Part shown: positions 9,250 through 18,525 of the stretch, in pieces
Numbering within the stretch: position 1 is the stretch's first letter
How the letters are laid out: each line of letters starts with the position of its first letter
Assembly (NCBI RefSeq): GCF_014138045.1
Contig: NZ_JACGXA010000001.1
Span: forward strand, 3,209,001 to 3,273,000
Source of the DNA: Nocardioides ginsengisegetis
GTDB lineage: Bacteria; Actinomycetota; Actinomycetes; Propionibacteriales; Nocardioidaceae
Direction: 5' to 3'
DNA: 64,000 nt
Notes under the pieces: generated by a model
Seen by the model: only the letters and a program-made list of their open reading frames with translations
What the model was told of the DNA's origin: nothing
The model's database searches: none
Position numbers and translations under genes: made by a program

Positions 9250-9308
9250 CCGAGAACCCTAGCCGCGACCGGGGACATCCCTGTGGTCGGCGTTCACAGG
9301 CCCCGGGC

Positions 9309-9995
9309 TCAGTCGGCCAGCTGCGTCGCGACGAAGTCGCCGAACGTCCGGTGACCGGTCGGCGTGAGGTGCAGCCGGTCGTCGAGGTAGGGCAGCCGGA
9401 GGCCCGAGGTGCGGACGTAGGGCACGTCGTAGTCGGCGCAGAGCTCGGCGAGCAGCGCGTCGACACGGGGTACGGCGGCCGCGCGCGACGGGGCCGCCAC
9501 CGGCCCGACCACGACGACCCGATGTCCGTCCAGCTCCGCCATCAGCCGGGTGAAGCCGGCCGTGATCGAGGAGGCGGGCTGGTCGAAGTCGTTGAGGCCG
9601 CCCTCGACGACGACCAGGTCGGCGCCGCCGCGGAGCGCGGCCGGGGCCCGGTCGGCGAAGGAGACCCGGCCGCAGGGGCTGGCGTGCTCGGAGAAGCCTG
9701 AGCCGGAGAAGCCGGCGACGTGCACCTGGCCGGACAGCCGCGACGGCCACGACCCCACGATCGAGGAGAGGCCGAGGCCCGCGGAGTAGGAGTCGCCGAT
9801 CACGACGACCCGCTCACCGGCGCCCGTGACGGCCTGCGCCCGGGCGACCGAGCCGGCGGCGTACCGCTCGCAGCGGGAGGCGTCGGCGCCCCGCGCCAAC
9901 CCCGAGAGGTGGAACGACAGGGTCGCCACCACGAGCACCACGAACAGCCCACCGACAACCAGCCCGCGCCGCGTCGCGACGAGTGCACCCATCAT
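9309..9995 (-). CDS. membrane-anchored SGNH/GDSL hydrolase
   Basis: About 228 residues. An N-terminal membrane anchor (LVVGGLFVVLVVATLSF) is followed by an SGNH fold: block I VVVIGDSYSAG with the nucleophile Ser, block III EGGLNDF with Asn, and block V LDDRLHLTPTGH with the Asp/His dyad. It is probably an extracytoplasmic esterase or lipase acting on cell-wall or carbohydrate esters. Start uncertain: GTG 10010, ATG 9995 or ATG 9992, the last two just after GGGGGA. Confidence 0.8.
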   Translation of the reverse strand: MMGALVATRRGLVVGGLFVVLVVATLSFHLSGLARGADASRCERYAAGSVARAQAVTGAGERVVVIGDSYSAGLGLSSIVGSWPSRLSGQVHVAGFSGSGFSEHASPCGRVSFADRAPAALRGGADLVVVEGGLNDFDQPASSITAGFTRLMAELDGHRVVVVGPVAAPSRAAAVPRVDALLAELCADYDVPYVRTSGLRLPYLDDRLHLTPTGHRTFGDFVATQLAD

Positions 9996-10087
9996 TCCCC
10001 CAAGACCCACGCACCGATGTTCAGCGACAAGACGGTGGTCCGTCGGGGTAATGACGCAGATTTACCCAGCCCGTAGCGGTTTCGTGA

Positions 10088-11575
10088 TCAGGCGCCCGAG
10101 ACGGTGTACGCCGCGAGCTCACCGGCGAGGTCGTCGTTGGCCCGGCCGCGGACGATCGTGCCCTCGCCGGTGTGCTCGAGCGACTCGATCTCGCCGTGCT
10201 GGTGCAGCCGGTTGATCAGGTCGCCACGCTCGTAGGGCAGCAGCGCGTGGAACTCCACACCCGGCCGCGGCAGGTCGGCCTCGATGGCCTCGAGCGCCTC
10301 ACGGATGCCCTCGCCGGTCTTGGCCGAGACCACCAGCGAGTGCGGCTCGCGCTGCCGCAGCCGCGCCAGCACCATCGGGTCGGCCGCGTCGGCCTTGTTG
10401 ATGATGACCAGCTCGGGGACCTTGGTCGCGTCGATCTCGGCGAGCACCTCGCGCACCGCGGCCAGCTGGCCCTCGGGGTCGGGGTGGGAGCCGTCGACGA
10501 CGTGCAGGATCAGGTCGGCGTCGGCGACCTCCTCCAGCGTCGAGCGGAACGCCTCGATGAGCTGGTGCGGCAGGTGCCGGACGAAGCCGACCGTGTCGCT
10601 CATGGTGTAGACCCGGCCGTCGGAGGTCGTCGTACGCCGCGTGGTGGGGTCCAGGGTCGCGAACAGGGAGTCCTCGACCAGCACCCCGGCGTTGGTGAGC
10701 CGGTTGAGCAGCGAGGACTTGCCGGCGTTGGTGTAGCCCGCGATCGCGACGGCGGGGATGTGGTTGCGGCGGCGCTCGGCGCGCTTGGTGTCGCGGGTGC
10801 CGCGCATCGCGGTCAGCTCGCGGCGGAGCTTGGCGATCTTGGTGTTGATCCGGCGCCGGTCGGTCTCGATCTTGGTCTCACCGGGACCACGGCCACCGAT
10901 GCCGGCACCGCCGGCGACCCGACCACCGGCCTGCCGGGAGAGGTTGCCACCCCAGCCGCGCAGGCGCTGCTTCATGTAGTTGAGCTGGGCGAGCTCGACC
11001 TGGGCCTGACCCTCCCGCGACTTCGCGTGCTGGGCGAAGATGTCGAGGATCAGCGCGGTCCGGTCGACGACCTTGACCTTGAGCCGGTCCTCGAGGTTCC
11101 TCAGCTGGCTGGGCGCGAGCTCGCCGTCGCAGACGACGGTGTCGGCGCCGGTGGCCTGCACGATCTCGCGGATCCCGTCGACCTTGCCGCGGCCGACGTA
11201 CGTCGCGGGGTCGGGGGTCTGGCGGCGCTGGTAGATCGCCTCGAGTACCTCCGAGCCGGCCGTCTCGGCGAGCAGCGCGAGCTCGGCCATGGAGTTCTCG
11301 GCGTCCTCGACGGACCCCTCGGTCCACACGCCGACGAGGACCACGCGCTCCAGGCGGAGCTGGCGGTACTCGACCTCGGTGATGTCCTCGAGCTCGGTGC
11401 GGAGGCTGGCGACACGGCGCAGGGCGTGGCGCTCGGCCAGCTCCATCGCGCCGACGGTGGGTTCGTCCTCCTCGGGATCCGGCTCGTCTGCGTATCCGGA
11501 CTCGAACTCGTCGGAGTCCCAGTCGTCGGTCTCGTCGAGCTCGGCGTCGAGGTTGAAGTCAGATGCGTTCGTCAT
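10088..11575 (-). CDS. hflX: GTPase HflX
   Basis: 495 residues. The N-terminal HflX domain contains TYVGRGKVDGI, and a glycine-rich linker (GGAGIGGRGPGETKIETDRR) precedes the GTPase domain. G motifs seen are AGYTNAGKSSL (G1), DTVGFVRHLP (G3), INKAD (G4) and SAKTG (G5). In other bacteria it binds the 50S subunit and splits stalled ribosomes. The acidic N-terminal 40 residues are an actinobacterial extension. Its position between dapF/miaA and lexA agrees with mycobacterial order. Confidence 0.96.
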   Translation of the reverse strand: MTNASDFNLDAELDETDDWDSDEFESGYADEPDPEEDEPTVGAMELAERHALRRVASLRTELEDITEVEYRQLRLERVVLVGVWTEGSVEDAENSMAELALLAETAGSEVLEAIYQRRQTPDPATYVGRGKVDGIREIVQATGADTVVCDGELAPSQLRNLEDRLKVKVVDRTALILDIFAQHAKSREGQAQVELAQLNYMKQRLRGWGGNLSRQAGGRVAGGAGIGGRGPGETKIETDRRRINTKIAKLRRELTAMRGTRDTKRAERRRNHIPAVAIAGYTNAGKSSLLNRLTNAGVLVEDSLFATLDPTTRRTTTSDGRVYTMSDTVGFVRHLPHQLIEAFRSTLEEVADADLILHVVDGSHPDPEGQLAAVREVLAEIDATKVPELVIINKADAADPMVLARLRQREPHSLVVSAKTGEGIREALEAIEADLPRPGVEFHALLPYERGDLINRLHQHGEIESLEHTGEGTIVRGRANDDLAGELAAYTVSGA

Positions 11576-11618
11576 GTAGGGACCAGCGTAGGTCGCCGCG
11601 ACACGCCGCGCGAACCCT

Positions 11619-11624
11619 TAACGT
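11619..11624 (+). promoter_or_regulatory. -10 box of a leaderless transcript (kinase gene)
   Basis: TAACGT is followed by six bases and ATG 11631, so transcription would start on the initiation codon. Confidence 0.45.
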
Positions 11625-11630
11625 TCAGCC

Positions 11631-12218
11631 ATGGCCCTGCCGCCCGTCCCCCGGGGCACCCGACTGCTCGGGATCACCGGCGCGCCGGGGGCCGGCAAGA
11701 CCACGCTGGCCGCGGCGCTGGCTGTCTCGTCGGGCCTCCCGGTGGTGCCGATGGACGGCTTCCACTACGCCGACGTCGAGCTGGTCCGACGCGGGCTGCT
11801 GGACCGCAAGGGCGCCCCCGAGACCTTCGACGCGGAGGGGTACGCCGCGTTGCTGCGGCGCGTCCGCGCCGCCGAGCCGGCCGTCGTGGCGCCGATGTTC
11901 GAGCGCGACCTCGAGCAGCCGATCGCCGGGGCGATCCCGGTCCCTGCGACCGGGACCGTGGTGACCGAGGGCAACTACCTGCTGCTCGACGAGCCGCGGT
12001 GGCGGGCGGTCCGGGCGGAGATCGACGTCGTGTGGCACGTCGAGGTCGACGAGGCGGTGCGGCTCGAGCGGCTCGTCGCCCGGCACGTCGCGTTCGGCAA
12101 GTCCCCGGACGAGGCCCGGGCGTGGGTCCAGCGGGTCGACCAGGCCAACGCCGCGCTCGTGCAGGCCGCGCGCGACCGGGCCGACCTCGTCTTCGACCTC
12201 ACCACCTGGACCCCCTGA
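11631..12218 (+). CDS. P-loop nucleoside/nucleotide (uridine-kinase-like) kinase family protein
   Basis: 195 residues. Walker A GAPGAGKTTLAAAL begins near residue 17. MDGFHYADVEL resembles the phosphoribulokinase/uridine kinase substrate loop. The Walker B-like stretch VVTEGNYLLLDEPRW and the lid region LVARHVAFGKSPDEARAW follow. Members of this family phosphorylate small hydroxylated metabolites; the exact substrate is not predictable. Probably leaderless. Downstream is a strong inverted repeat shared with the convergent SDR gene. Confidence 0.8.
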   Translation: MALPPVPRGTRLLGITGAPGAGKTTLAAALAVSSGLPVVPMDGFHYADVELVRRGLLDRKGAPETFDAEGYAALLRRVRAAEPAVVAPMFERDLEQPIAGAIPVPATGTVVTEGNYLLLDEPRWRAVRAEIDVVWHVEVDEAVRLERLVARHVAFGKSPDEARAWVQRVDQANAALVQAARDRADLVFDLTTWTP

Positions 12219-12220
12219 CC

Positions 12221-12270
12221 GGGTCGTGCTGCCCAGCGAGCGCTCGGGCGCACCCTGGGCAGCACGACCC
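12221..12270. terminator. bidirectional terminator-like inverted repeat
   Basis: A perfect 15-bp inverted repeat (12221-12235 with 12256-12270) with a 20-base GC-rich loop. It sits between the stops of the convergent genes ending at 12218 and 12277. Confidence 0.75.
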
Positions 12271-12276
12271 GAGGGA

Positions 12277-13053
12277 TCACTTCGGGGGCATCCGGATGCC
12301 GCCGTCGACGCGGACGACCTCGCCGTTCATGTAGGGGTTGGTCAGGCACTCGATGACCATGCTGGCCAGCTCGGCCGGCTGCCCGAGGCGCTTGGGGAAG
12401 AGCACGCTCTCGCCCAGCTTGGCCTTGAACGCCTCGGCGTCCGGGCCCTCGCCGTAGATCGGGGTGTCGATCAGGCCGGGCGCCACCGTGTTGAGGCGGA
12501 TGCCGGAGGCCGACAGGTCGCGGGCGACCGGGAGGGTCATGCCGACGATGCCGCCCTTGGAGGAGGAGTACGCCGCCTGGCCGATCTGGCCGTCGAAGGC
12601 CGCGACGCTCGCGAGGTTGACGATCGCGCCGCGGCAGCCGTCGGCGTCGGGCTCGTTGCGGCTCATGGCGGTCGCGGCGATGCGGACCATGTCGAAGGTG
12701 CCGATCAGGTTGATCTCGATGACCTTCTTGTAGAGGTCCAGATCGTGCGCCGACCCGAACTGGCCGTCGCGGCCGATCGTGCGCGCGGCCCAGCCGACCC
12801 CGGCGGAGTTGACGACGGCCCGCAGCGGCGCGATCTCGGCGGCGGCGTTGACCGCGGCCTCGACCTGCTCGGTGCTGGTGACGTCGACCTGGGCGAACAC
12901 GCCCCCGATCTCCTGGGCGAGGGCCTCGCCCTTCTCGGTCTGCACGTCGGCGACCACGACGACGGCGCCCAGGGCGGCGAGCTGGCGGGCGGCGGCGGCA
13001 CCGATGCCCGACGCGGCGCCCGTGACGATGGCGGAAGAACCCTTGATGTCCAT
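12277..13053 (-). CDS. SDR oxidoreductase, 3-hydroxyacyl-CoA dehydrogenase (HSD17B10-like)
   Basis: 258 residues. Classical SDR motifs: [10 protein letters not shown] (cofactor), NSAGVGW, the catalytic serine in NLASVAAF, and YSSSKGG with Tyr/Lys. Segments such as [36 protein letters not shown] and [13 protein letters not shown] resemble type-II 3-hydroxyacyl-CoA dehydrogenases, which oxidise 3-hydroxyacyl-CoA with NAD+. ATG 13053 matches the usual MDIKG start; ATG 13065 would add four residues. Confidence 0.88.
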   Translation of the reverse strand: MDIKGSSAIVTGAASGIGAAAARQLAALGAVVVVADVQTEKGEALAQEIGGVFAQVDVTSTEQVEAAVNAAAEIAPLRAVVNSAGVGWAARTIGRDGQFGSAHDLDLYKKVIEINLIGTFDMVRIAATAMSRNEPDADGCRGAIVNLASVAAFDGQIGQAAYSSSKGGIVGMTLPVARDLSASGIRLNTVAPGLIDTPIYGEGPDAEAFKAKLGESVLFPKRLGQPAELASMVIECLTNPYMNGEVVRVDGGIRMPPK

Positions 13054-13128
13054 GCCCGGGAGCATAGGGAACGGCTGAGTAGGGCGACCCATGGCGGTCC
13101 GGGCAGCGGCTCGGGCACCCTGCGATGC

Positions 13129-13623
13129 ATGGCCAGCGACGAGACCGCCCTCCACGACAGCACCCGCGACGGCACCCACGTCCTCACCCAGGTCGGCCTG
13201 GGGATCAGCATCGTCCTGACCACCCTGACCGGGGTGATCTGCTGGTGGGGCTACACGCAGTTCTACTTCGAGCCCGGGTCGGTGTCGAAGGCCGACTACC
13301 AGGGGGCGCTGACCACCGAGCTCGTCACCGCCGCGATCCTGCTGACCGGCCTCATCGCCGTCAGGCACTTCCGGGGCCAGCCCTGGCTCTACGTCCTCAC
13401 GGGTTTCGGCATCGCCCTCCAGCTGGCCCTGGCCGCCGGCGAGATCGACGGTGCGACCGCGCCGCTCGACCCCGACGAGATCAACCCCGACACCTACTCG
13501 CTCGTGCTCTCGCTCCAGCCGCCGTTCCAGATCCCCACCAGCTGGCCGCTGCTGGCCCTGGTCCTGGCCGCGCTGATCAGAGTGCTGTGGTCCCGGACGC
13601 GACGACCACGGCCGGGCCGGTGA
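13129..13623 (+). CDS. small integral membrane protein, unknown function
   Basis: 164 residues with four predicted membrane segments (about 21-42, 61-82, 88-106, 138-155) and short polar loops. No named domain was recognised. The last 47 bases overlap the 3' end of dapF, read in the opposite direction. Confidence 0.65.
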   Translation: MASDETALHDSTRDGTHVLTQVGLGISIVLTTLTGVICWWGYTQFYFEPGSVSKADYQGALTTELVTAAILLTGLIAVRHFRGQPWLYVLTGFGIALQLALAAGEIDGATAPLDPDEINPDTYSLVLSLQPPFQIPTSWPLLALVLAALIRVLWSRTRRPRPGR

Positions 13624-14419
13624 GCAGCACCCGGTCATCGGCGGTCCACGTGATCCGCAGCGTCCCGCCGGGCACGTCGACCCGGTAGGTCAGGTCCTCG
13701 GCCGGCGGGCCGCTCACCCCGTCGGCGAGCGCCGAGGCCACCATCACCGCGCAGGCGCCGGTGCCGCACGACCGGGTCTCGCCCGACCCGCGCTCGTGCA
13801 CGCGCATCGCGACGTGCCGCTCCCCGGCCCGCACCACGAACTCGACGTTGACGCCCTCGGGGTAGGTCGAGGCGTCGTACGACGGCTCGTCGAGCAGCGG
13901 GCCGACCGGCCCGTGCGCGTCGAGCGAGTCGACGAACGCGACGGCGTGCGGGTTGCCCATGTCGACGTGGCGCGCCGGCCAGCGGGCCTCCCCCACCGAC
14001 ACGGCCGTCTCGCCGAGCACCTTCGGGCGGCCCATGTCGGCGGTGACCAGGTCGCCCTCGACCCGCAGCACCTTGATGCCGTCGCGGGTCGCGACCGGGA
14101 TCGGGGCGGAGCCGTCGACCAGGCCCTCGTCGACGAGATGGCGGGCGAAGACCCGGATGCCGTTGCCGCACATCTCCGAGACCGACCCGTCGGAGTTGCG
14201 GTAGTCCATGAACCACTCCGCGTCCTGGCCGCGGCCGGCGTCGCCCATGGCCGCGGTGCGGATCACCCGCAGCACCCCGTCGCCGCCGATCCCCGCGCGG
14301 CGGTCGCACAGCGCGCGGACGCGGGCGGGGTCGAGGTCGCCGTGGACGGAGCCGTCGTGGTCGGGCAGCAGCACGAAGTCGTTCTCGGTGCCGTGGCCCT
14401 TGAGGAAGGGGTAGGTCAT
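13577..14419 (-). CDS. dapF: diaminopimelate epimerase
   Basis: 280 residues. Converts LL- to meso-diaminopimelate for lysine and peptidoglycan synthesis. The N-terminal half has KGHGTENDFVLLPD and MCGNGIRVFARH with the first catalytic Cys. The C-terminal half has ERGSGETRSCGTGACAVMVA with the second catalytic Cys. Start and upstream stop overlap as ATGA (14416-14419), so translation is probably coupled to the PPOX-family gene before it. Confidence 0.97.
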   Translation of the reverse strand: MTYPFLKGHGTENDFVLLPDHDGSVHGDLDPARVRALCDRRAGIGGDGVLRVIRTAAMGDAGRGQDAEWFMDYRNSDGSVSEMCGNGIRVFARHLVDEGLVDGSAPIPVATRDGIKVLRVEGDLVTADMGRPKVLGETAVSVGEARWPARHVDMGNPHAVAFVDSLDAHGPVGPLLDEPSYDASTYPEGVNVEFVVRAGERHVAMRVHERGSGETRSCGTGACAVMVASALADGVSGPPAEDLTYRVDVPGGTLRITWTADDRVLLTGPAVVVASGTTAL

Positions 14420-15051
14420 CGGTAGATCCCCTCGGCGTAGGACGGACCGTAGTAGGCGTCCAGCTCCTCCAGGCTCGTGTCGGGGCGGTCCAGCTCGTGG
14501 GCCAGGACCGCGCGCCGCGGCACGGTGCCATTCGGGTCCCAGGTCTCCGGGTCCCACAGGCCCGAGCGCAGGAAGGCCTTCTGGCAGTGGTGGAACACCT
14601 CGTCGATCTCGACCAGGAGCGCCAGGACCGGCCGGTGGCCCTGGACGACCATCTCGTCGAAGAACGGCGCGTCGGAGACCAGCCGCGCACGTCCGTTGAT
14701 CCGCAGGGTGTCGCCGCGGCCCGGGATGAGGAAGTTCAGCCCGACGTGTGGGTTCGCCAGGACGTTGCGGTAGCCGTCGGCCCGCCGGTTGCCGGGCCGC
14801 TCGGCCAGCGCGATGGTCCGCGCGTCGATCACGTGCACGAGCTGACCGGCGGGGTCGCCCTTGGGCGAGGCGTCGCACTCGCCGGAGGCCGAGGCGGTCG
14901 CGACGACGCAGAACGGCGAGGCCGCCAGCCAGTCCCGGTCGCGGTCGACCAGGGCGGACCGCACCTTGCCGCGCACCGCCGCGGTCGGCTCACCGAGGAG
15001 GGCCGTGAGCTCGGCCTCGGTGGTGATCTCGGTCAGCGGTTCGGTGGTCAC
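14416..15051 (-). CDS. pyridoxamine 5'-phosphate oxidase family FMN-dependent protein
   Basis: About 211 residues. The split-barrel flavin-binding fold is indicated by FCVVATASASGECDASPKG, RRADGYRNVLANPHVGLNFLIPG and DTLRINGRARLV. It belongs to the PPOX-class 'probable FMN-dependent' group rather than to PdxH. Start GTG 15051 has a leaderless -10 box (TACCGT, six bases upstream). It overlaps dapF by four bases. Confidence 0.82.
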   Translation of the reverse strand: MTTEPLTEITTEAELTALLGEPTAAVRGKVRSALVDRDRDWLAASPFCVVATASASGECDASPKGDPAGQLVHVIDARTIALAERPGNRRADGYRNVLANPHVGLNFLIPGRGDTLRINGRARLVSDAPFFDEMVVQGHRPVLALLVEIDEVFHHCQKAFLRSGLWDPETWDPNGTVPRRAVLAHELDRPDTSLEELDAYYGPSYAEGIYR

Positions 15052-15057
15052 GGGAAG

Positions 15058-15063
15058 ACGGTA
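15058..15063 (-). promoter_or_regulatory. -10 box of a leaderless transcript (PPOX-dapF operon)
   Basis: On the minus strand TACCGT is followed by six bases and GTG 15051. Confidence 0.4.
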
Positions 15064-15134
15064 CGCCGTGTGGTGAAGGTCCCCGAGGCCACCGGGGGGG
15101 CAACCTGACACGTGGCCCCGGGGACATTTGGGGG

Positions 15135-16985
15135 TCAGTCCGCAGGGCGGACGACCTCCGCGTCGCCACCACCACGCCGCTGGGGCTCGGCCACGACGGT
15201 CACCACACCGTCCGGTCCGAACTCGATGGCGGTGGCGGCGCCGATCTCGGCCGCGCTGGTGAACGCGTCACCGGCGGGCTGGAGCTGGTGGCCGTAGGCC
15301 TCCAGGAGCGGGCCGTAGGCGTCGATGAACGCCGGCTCCGCGGTGACCTTGGCCGTGTTGCGCTGGGCGGCCCGCGGCGCCGCGATCGCCTCGGGCAGCG
15401 ACATCCCACGGTCGATCCGGTTGAACAGCATCTGCAGGACCGTCGTGATGATCGTCGAGCCGCCGGGCGACCCGAGCGCGAGGAACGGCTTGCCGTCCTT
15501 GAGCACGATCGTGGGCGACATCGACGAGCGCGGTCGCTTGCCGGGCTCGATCCGGTTGGGGTCGTCGGCGGACCAGACGGTGGAGAAGTCGGTGAGCTCG
15601 TTGTTGAGCAGGAAGCCGCGACCCGGCACCACGATGCCCGAGCCGCCGGTCTGCTCGATCGTGAGCGTGTAGTCCACGACGTTGCCCCACCGGTCGGCGA
15701 CGGTCAGGTTGGTGGTCGAGATGTTCTCGGTGTCGGTGTCGCGCTGGGCGGTCGCGGGCGAGCCGCCGCACTCCCCGTCGTACGACGTCACGTCGCCGGG
15801 TGCCGTCGGCTTGGCCATCGCGTGGTCGGGGTCGATCGCGCAGGCCCGCTCGGCGGCATAGGTGTCGCTGAGGAGGTCGGAGAGCGGGACGTCGACCGAG
15901 GCCGGATCGCCGACGTAGCGGCCGCGGTCGGCGAAGGCCAGGGCGCTCGCCTCGAGGTAGTGGTGCAGGGCGTCGCCGTCGCCCATGGCGCCCAGGTCGT
16001 AGCCCTCGAGGATGTTCAGCGCCTCGCCCACGGTGGAGCCGCCGCTCGAGGACGGGGCCATGCCGTAGACGTCGTAGCCGCGGTAGCCGACCTTCGTGGG
16101 CGCCTGGTCCCTGGCGCGGTAGCCGCCGAGGTCGGCGGTGGTCATCGATCCGGGCGGCACCGGCAGCGTCGTGTCGGCGGTCTTCGGCGGGTGCTGGACG
16201 GTGTCGGCGATCCTCGCGGCCAGCGGCCCGGAGTAGAAGGCCCGGGTGCCGCGGGCGCCGATCAGGTCGTAGGTGTCAGCGAGGTCGGGGTTGCGGAAGC
16301 GGGTGCCGACCGCGGGGGCGGCGCCACCGGGCAGGAAGAGCTTGCGCGTGGAGGTGAAGGCGTCGAACCGCTTCTGGTTGTCGACGGTCTGGTCGTGGAA
16401 GGTCTGGTCGACGACGAAGCCGTTGCGTGCCAGGTCGGACGCGGGAGCCAGGGCGGTCCTGAGCGAGTCGGTGCCCCAGCGGTCCAGCGCGCGCTGCCAG
16501 GTCGCGAGCGTGCCGGGCACGCCGACCGCGACGCCGCTGGTGACCAGCTCGGGCGTGAAGCGGTAGGGCTGGCCGGTCGCGGGGTCGATGAACGCGTCGT
16601 GGGTGATGCCGGCCGGCGCCGTCTCGCGGCCGTCGATCGTCTCGACGCGGCCGGTGCGGGCGTCGTAGTGGACGAAGTAGCCGCCACCGCCGATCCCGGC
16701 GCTGTAGGGCTCGGTGACGCCGAGGGCCGCCGCGGTCGCGACCGCGGCGTCGGTGGCGTTGCCACCCGCCTCGAGCACCGCCAGCCCGATCCGCGAGGCG
16801 TCCGCGTCGACGGACGTGACGGCACCGCCGTACCCGCGCTGGGTGGCGGTCTTGGGCGTCGGCGTCAGGCCCGGGGCTCCCGCGGTGGGGGTGGTCTCGG
16901 CCGAGGACCGGGGCGCCGTGAGGACGGCTCCACCGACCGAGGTGGCCAGGGCCAGGGCAGCGACAGCTGCGGTCGTACGGCGCAT
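15135..16985 (-). CDS. ggt: gamma-glutamyltransferase (secreted)
   Basis: 616 residues. A Sec-type signal (RRTTAAVAALALATSVGGAVLTA) precedes an Ntn-hydrolase precursor. The autocatalytic cleavage point is the Thr in ENISTTNLTVAD (the nucleophile begins the small subunit). Downstream are RPRSSMSPTIVLKDG and ALGSPGGSTIITTVLQ, which bind the gamma-glutamyl group. It hydrolyses or transfers the glutamyl group of glutathione-like compounds outside the cytoplasm. ATG 16985 follows GGGAGGA at five bases. Confidence 0.95.
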   Translation of the reverse strand: MRRTTAAVAALALATSVGGAVLTAPRSSAETTPTAGAPGLTPTPKTATQRGYGGAVTSVDADASRIGLAVLEAGGNATDAAVATAAALGVTEPYSAGIGGGGYFVHYDARTGRVETIDGRETAPAGITHDAFIDPATGQPYRFTPELVTSGVAVGVPGTLATWQRALDRWGTDSLRTALAPASDLARNGFVVDQTFHDQTVDNQKRFDAFTSTRKLFLPGGAAPAVGTRFRNPDLADTYDLIGARGTRAFYSGPLAARIADTVQHPPKTADTTLPVPPGSMTTADLGGYRARDQAPTKVGYRGYDVYGMAPSSSGGSTVGEALNILEGYDLGAMGDGDALHHYLEASALAFADRGRYVGDPASVDVPLSDLLSDTYAAERACAIDPDHAMAKPTAPGDVTSYDGECGGSPATAQRDTDTENISTTNLTVADRWGNVVDYTLTIEQTGGSGIVVPGRGFLLNNELTDFSTVWSADDPNRIEPGKRPRSSMSPTIVLKDGKPFLALGSPGGSTIITTVLQMLFNRIDRGMSLPEAIAAPRAAQRNTAKVTAEPAFIDAYGPLLEAYGHQLQPAGDAFTSAAEIGAATAIEFGPDGVVTVVAEPQRRGGGDAEVVRPAD

Positions 16986-17059
16986 GCGTTCCTCCCGAGA
17001 ACGGTGCTGCGGACGGTCTTCACCCTGCACGTCCGGGGCCCCGATGTCGAGGGATCTCT

Positions 17060-17992
17060 TTACTTTGTTTGGCGCCCCGGTACGGCGGCGAGCGCGTCCC
17101 TCACCCGGTCGGGTGAGGCGTGGTCGACCCAGACGATGCGCGGGTCCTTGCGGAACCACGAGTCCTGCCGACGGGCGAACCGGCGGGTGGCCACGACCGT
17201 CTGCTCGCGGGCCCGGTCGAGGGTCAGCTCGCCCGCGAGGTGGGCCATCACCTCGCGGTAGCCGATCGCGCGACTGGCCGTCCGGCCCTCCGCGAGGCCC
17301 TCGTCGAGCAGCCGCTCGACCTCGGCCACGAACCCGTCCTCGAACATCTGCGCCACCCGCTGCTCGATCCGCGCGTCGAGCGTGGGGCGGTCGATGTCGA
17401 CGCCGAGCTGGAGGGTGCAGGGGTCGGCGTACTCGAGGGTGGGGAGGGAGGCCGAGTAGGGGCGCCCGGTGAGCCGGATGACTTCGAGCGCGCGCACCAC
17501 GCGGCGGCCGTTGCCGGGGATGATCCGGTCGGCGGCCTCGGGGTCGAGCTCGCGGAGGCGCCGGTGGAGGGCGCCGCTGCCGACCTCCTCCAGCTCGGCC
17601 TCGAGCTCGGCGCGGACCGCCCCGTCGGTGCCGGGGAACTCGAAGCGGTCGAGGATGGCGCGGGTGTAGAGCGCGGAGCCGCCGACGAGGACGGGGACCG
17701 TGCCGTTGCCGCGCAATTGCTGGATTGCGGACCGCGCCCATCCCTGGAACTCCGCCACGGTGGCGGTGTCGCGAACGGTCAGGGTGTCGAGGAGGTGGTG
17801 CGGGATGCCGCGCCGCTCGGCGACGGGGAGCTTGGCGGTGCCGATGTCCATCCCACGGTAGACCTGCATCGCGTCGGTGTTGACGACCTCCCCGCCGAGC
17901 GCCTCCGCGAGGTCCAGCGAGAGGCCGGTCTTGCCGGAGGCCGTGGCCCCCACCACGGCGACCACGGGCACGCTGGGGGGCTCGGGCGGCAT
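17060..17992 (-). CDS. miaA: tRNA dimethylallyltransferase
   Basis: 310 residues. Adds a dimethylallyl group to A37 of tRNAs reading U-starting codons. Motifs: P-loop GATASGKTGLSLDLA, NTDAMQVYRGMDIGTAK (substrate loop), PHHLLDT, VGGSALYTRAIL, and the C-terminal REVMAHLAGEL and RRFARRQDSWFRKDPR. MiaB, which acts next on the same base, is encoded at 19,719-21,251. Confidence 0.97.
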   Translation of the reverse strand: MPPEPPSVPVVAVVGATASGKTGLSLDLAEALGGEVVNTDAMQVYRGMDIGTAKLPVAERRGIPHHLLDTLTVRDTATVAEFQGWARSAIQQLRGNGTVPVLVGGSALYTRAILDRFEFPGTDGAVRAELEAELEEVGSGALHRRLRELDPEAADRIIPGNGRRVVRALEVIRLTGRPYSASLPTLEYADPCTLQLGVDIDRPTLDARIEQRVAQMFEDGFVAEVERLLDEGLAEGRTASRAIGYREVMAHLAGELTLDRAREQTVVATRRFARRQDSWFRKDPRIVWVDHASPDRVRDALAAVPGRQTK

Positions 17993-18053
17993 GTCGTTAG
18001 TGTGTCAAACAGCGGTCCCCCGTCCTCGGGGGCCACCGACGAAGGGAGCGACC

Positions 18054-18254
18054 ATGGGATTCCTGGACGACGCGAAGGACAAGCTGACCGACGCCGTCGA
18101 CAAGCACGGCGACAAGGTCGCCGACGGGATCGACAAGGCGGCCGAGCTCCTGGACGACAAGACCGGCGGCAAGCACGCCGACAAGATCGCCACCGGCGCG
18201 GTCAAGGCCAAGGACGCGCTCGACAAGCTCGACGGCAAGAACGACGACCTGTGA
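18054..18254 (+). CDS. antitoxin-like small protein, MT0933/Rv0909 family
   Basis: 66 residues. The N-terminus MGFLDDAKDKLTDAV and the Lys/Asp-rich helical body (GDKVADGIDKAAELLDDKTG) match the MT0933-type antitoxin family. GAAGGGAG lies six bases before the ATG. No toxin partner is adjacent, so an antitoxin role is unproven here; many actinobacteria carry solitary copies. Confidence 0.7.
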   Translation: MGFLDDAKDKLTDAVDKHGDKVADGIDKAAELLDDKTGGKHADKIATGAVKAKDALDKLDGKNDDL

Positions 18255-18261
18255 GGACGAC

Positions 18262-18513
18262 ATGAGCCAGAAGCAGAACCACGAGGACCTCGACGCCCCG
18301 ACCCCGCCCGGCGGCCCCCAGCGCACCGACGCGCCCGGCGGAACCGAGACCCCCGGCCGGACGACGGTCGGCACGCCGTCGGCGCCCTCCTCGAGCGGTT
18401 CGGCGCCCGACGACGAGCTGCCCCCGCCCGTGGACCGCAAGCAGCAGACCGAAGAGCGACGGGACCTCCAGGAGGAGAACGCCGAGACCTCTCTGGACCA
18501 GCCCTCCCAGTAG
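18262..18513 (+). CDS. small disordered acidic protein
   Basis: 83 residues, rich in Pro, Glu, Asp, Gln and Thr, without hydrophobic core, signal or membrane segment. The C-terminus (DRKQQTEERRDLQEENAE) may form a short helix. Eight bases after the antitoxin-like gene and preceded by GAGGACGAC, so probably co-transcribed. Function unknown. Confidence 0.55.
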   Translation: MSQKQNHEDLDAPTPPGGPQRTDAPGGTETPGRTTVGTPSAPSSSGSAPDDELPPPVDRKQQTEERRDLQEENAETSLDQPSQ

Positions 18514-18525
18514 TCAGGAGATGCG

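Noticed and set aside
12277..13638. SDR gene with a 195-residue N-terminal extension
   Set aside because: The upstream part of the frame is the shadow of the convergent membrane-protein gene; the Rossmann fold starts at 13,053.
15135..17741. Extended gamma-glutamyltransferase of 868 residues
   Set aside because: The extra N-terminus lies antiparallel-shifted over miaA; the signal peptide and SD at 16,985 define the start.
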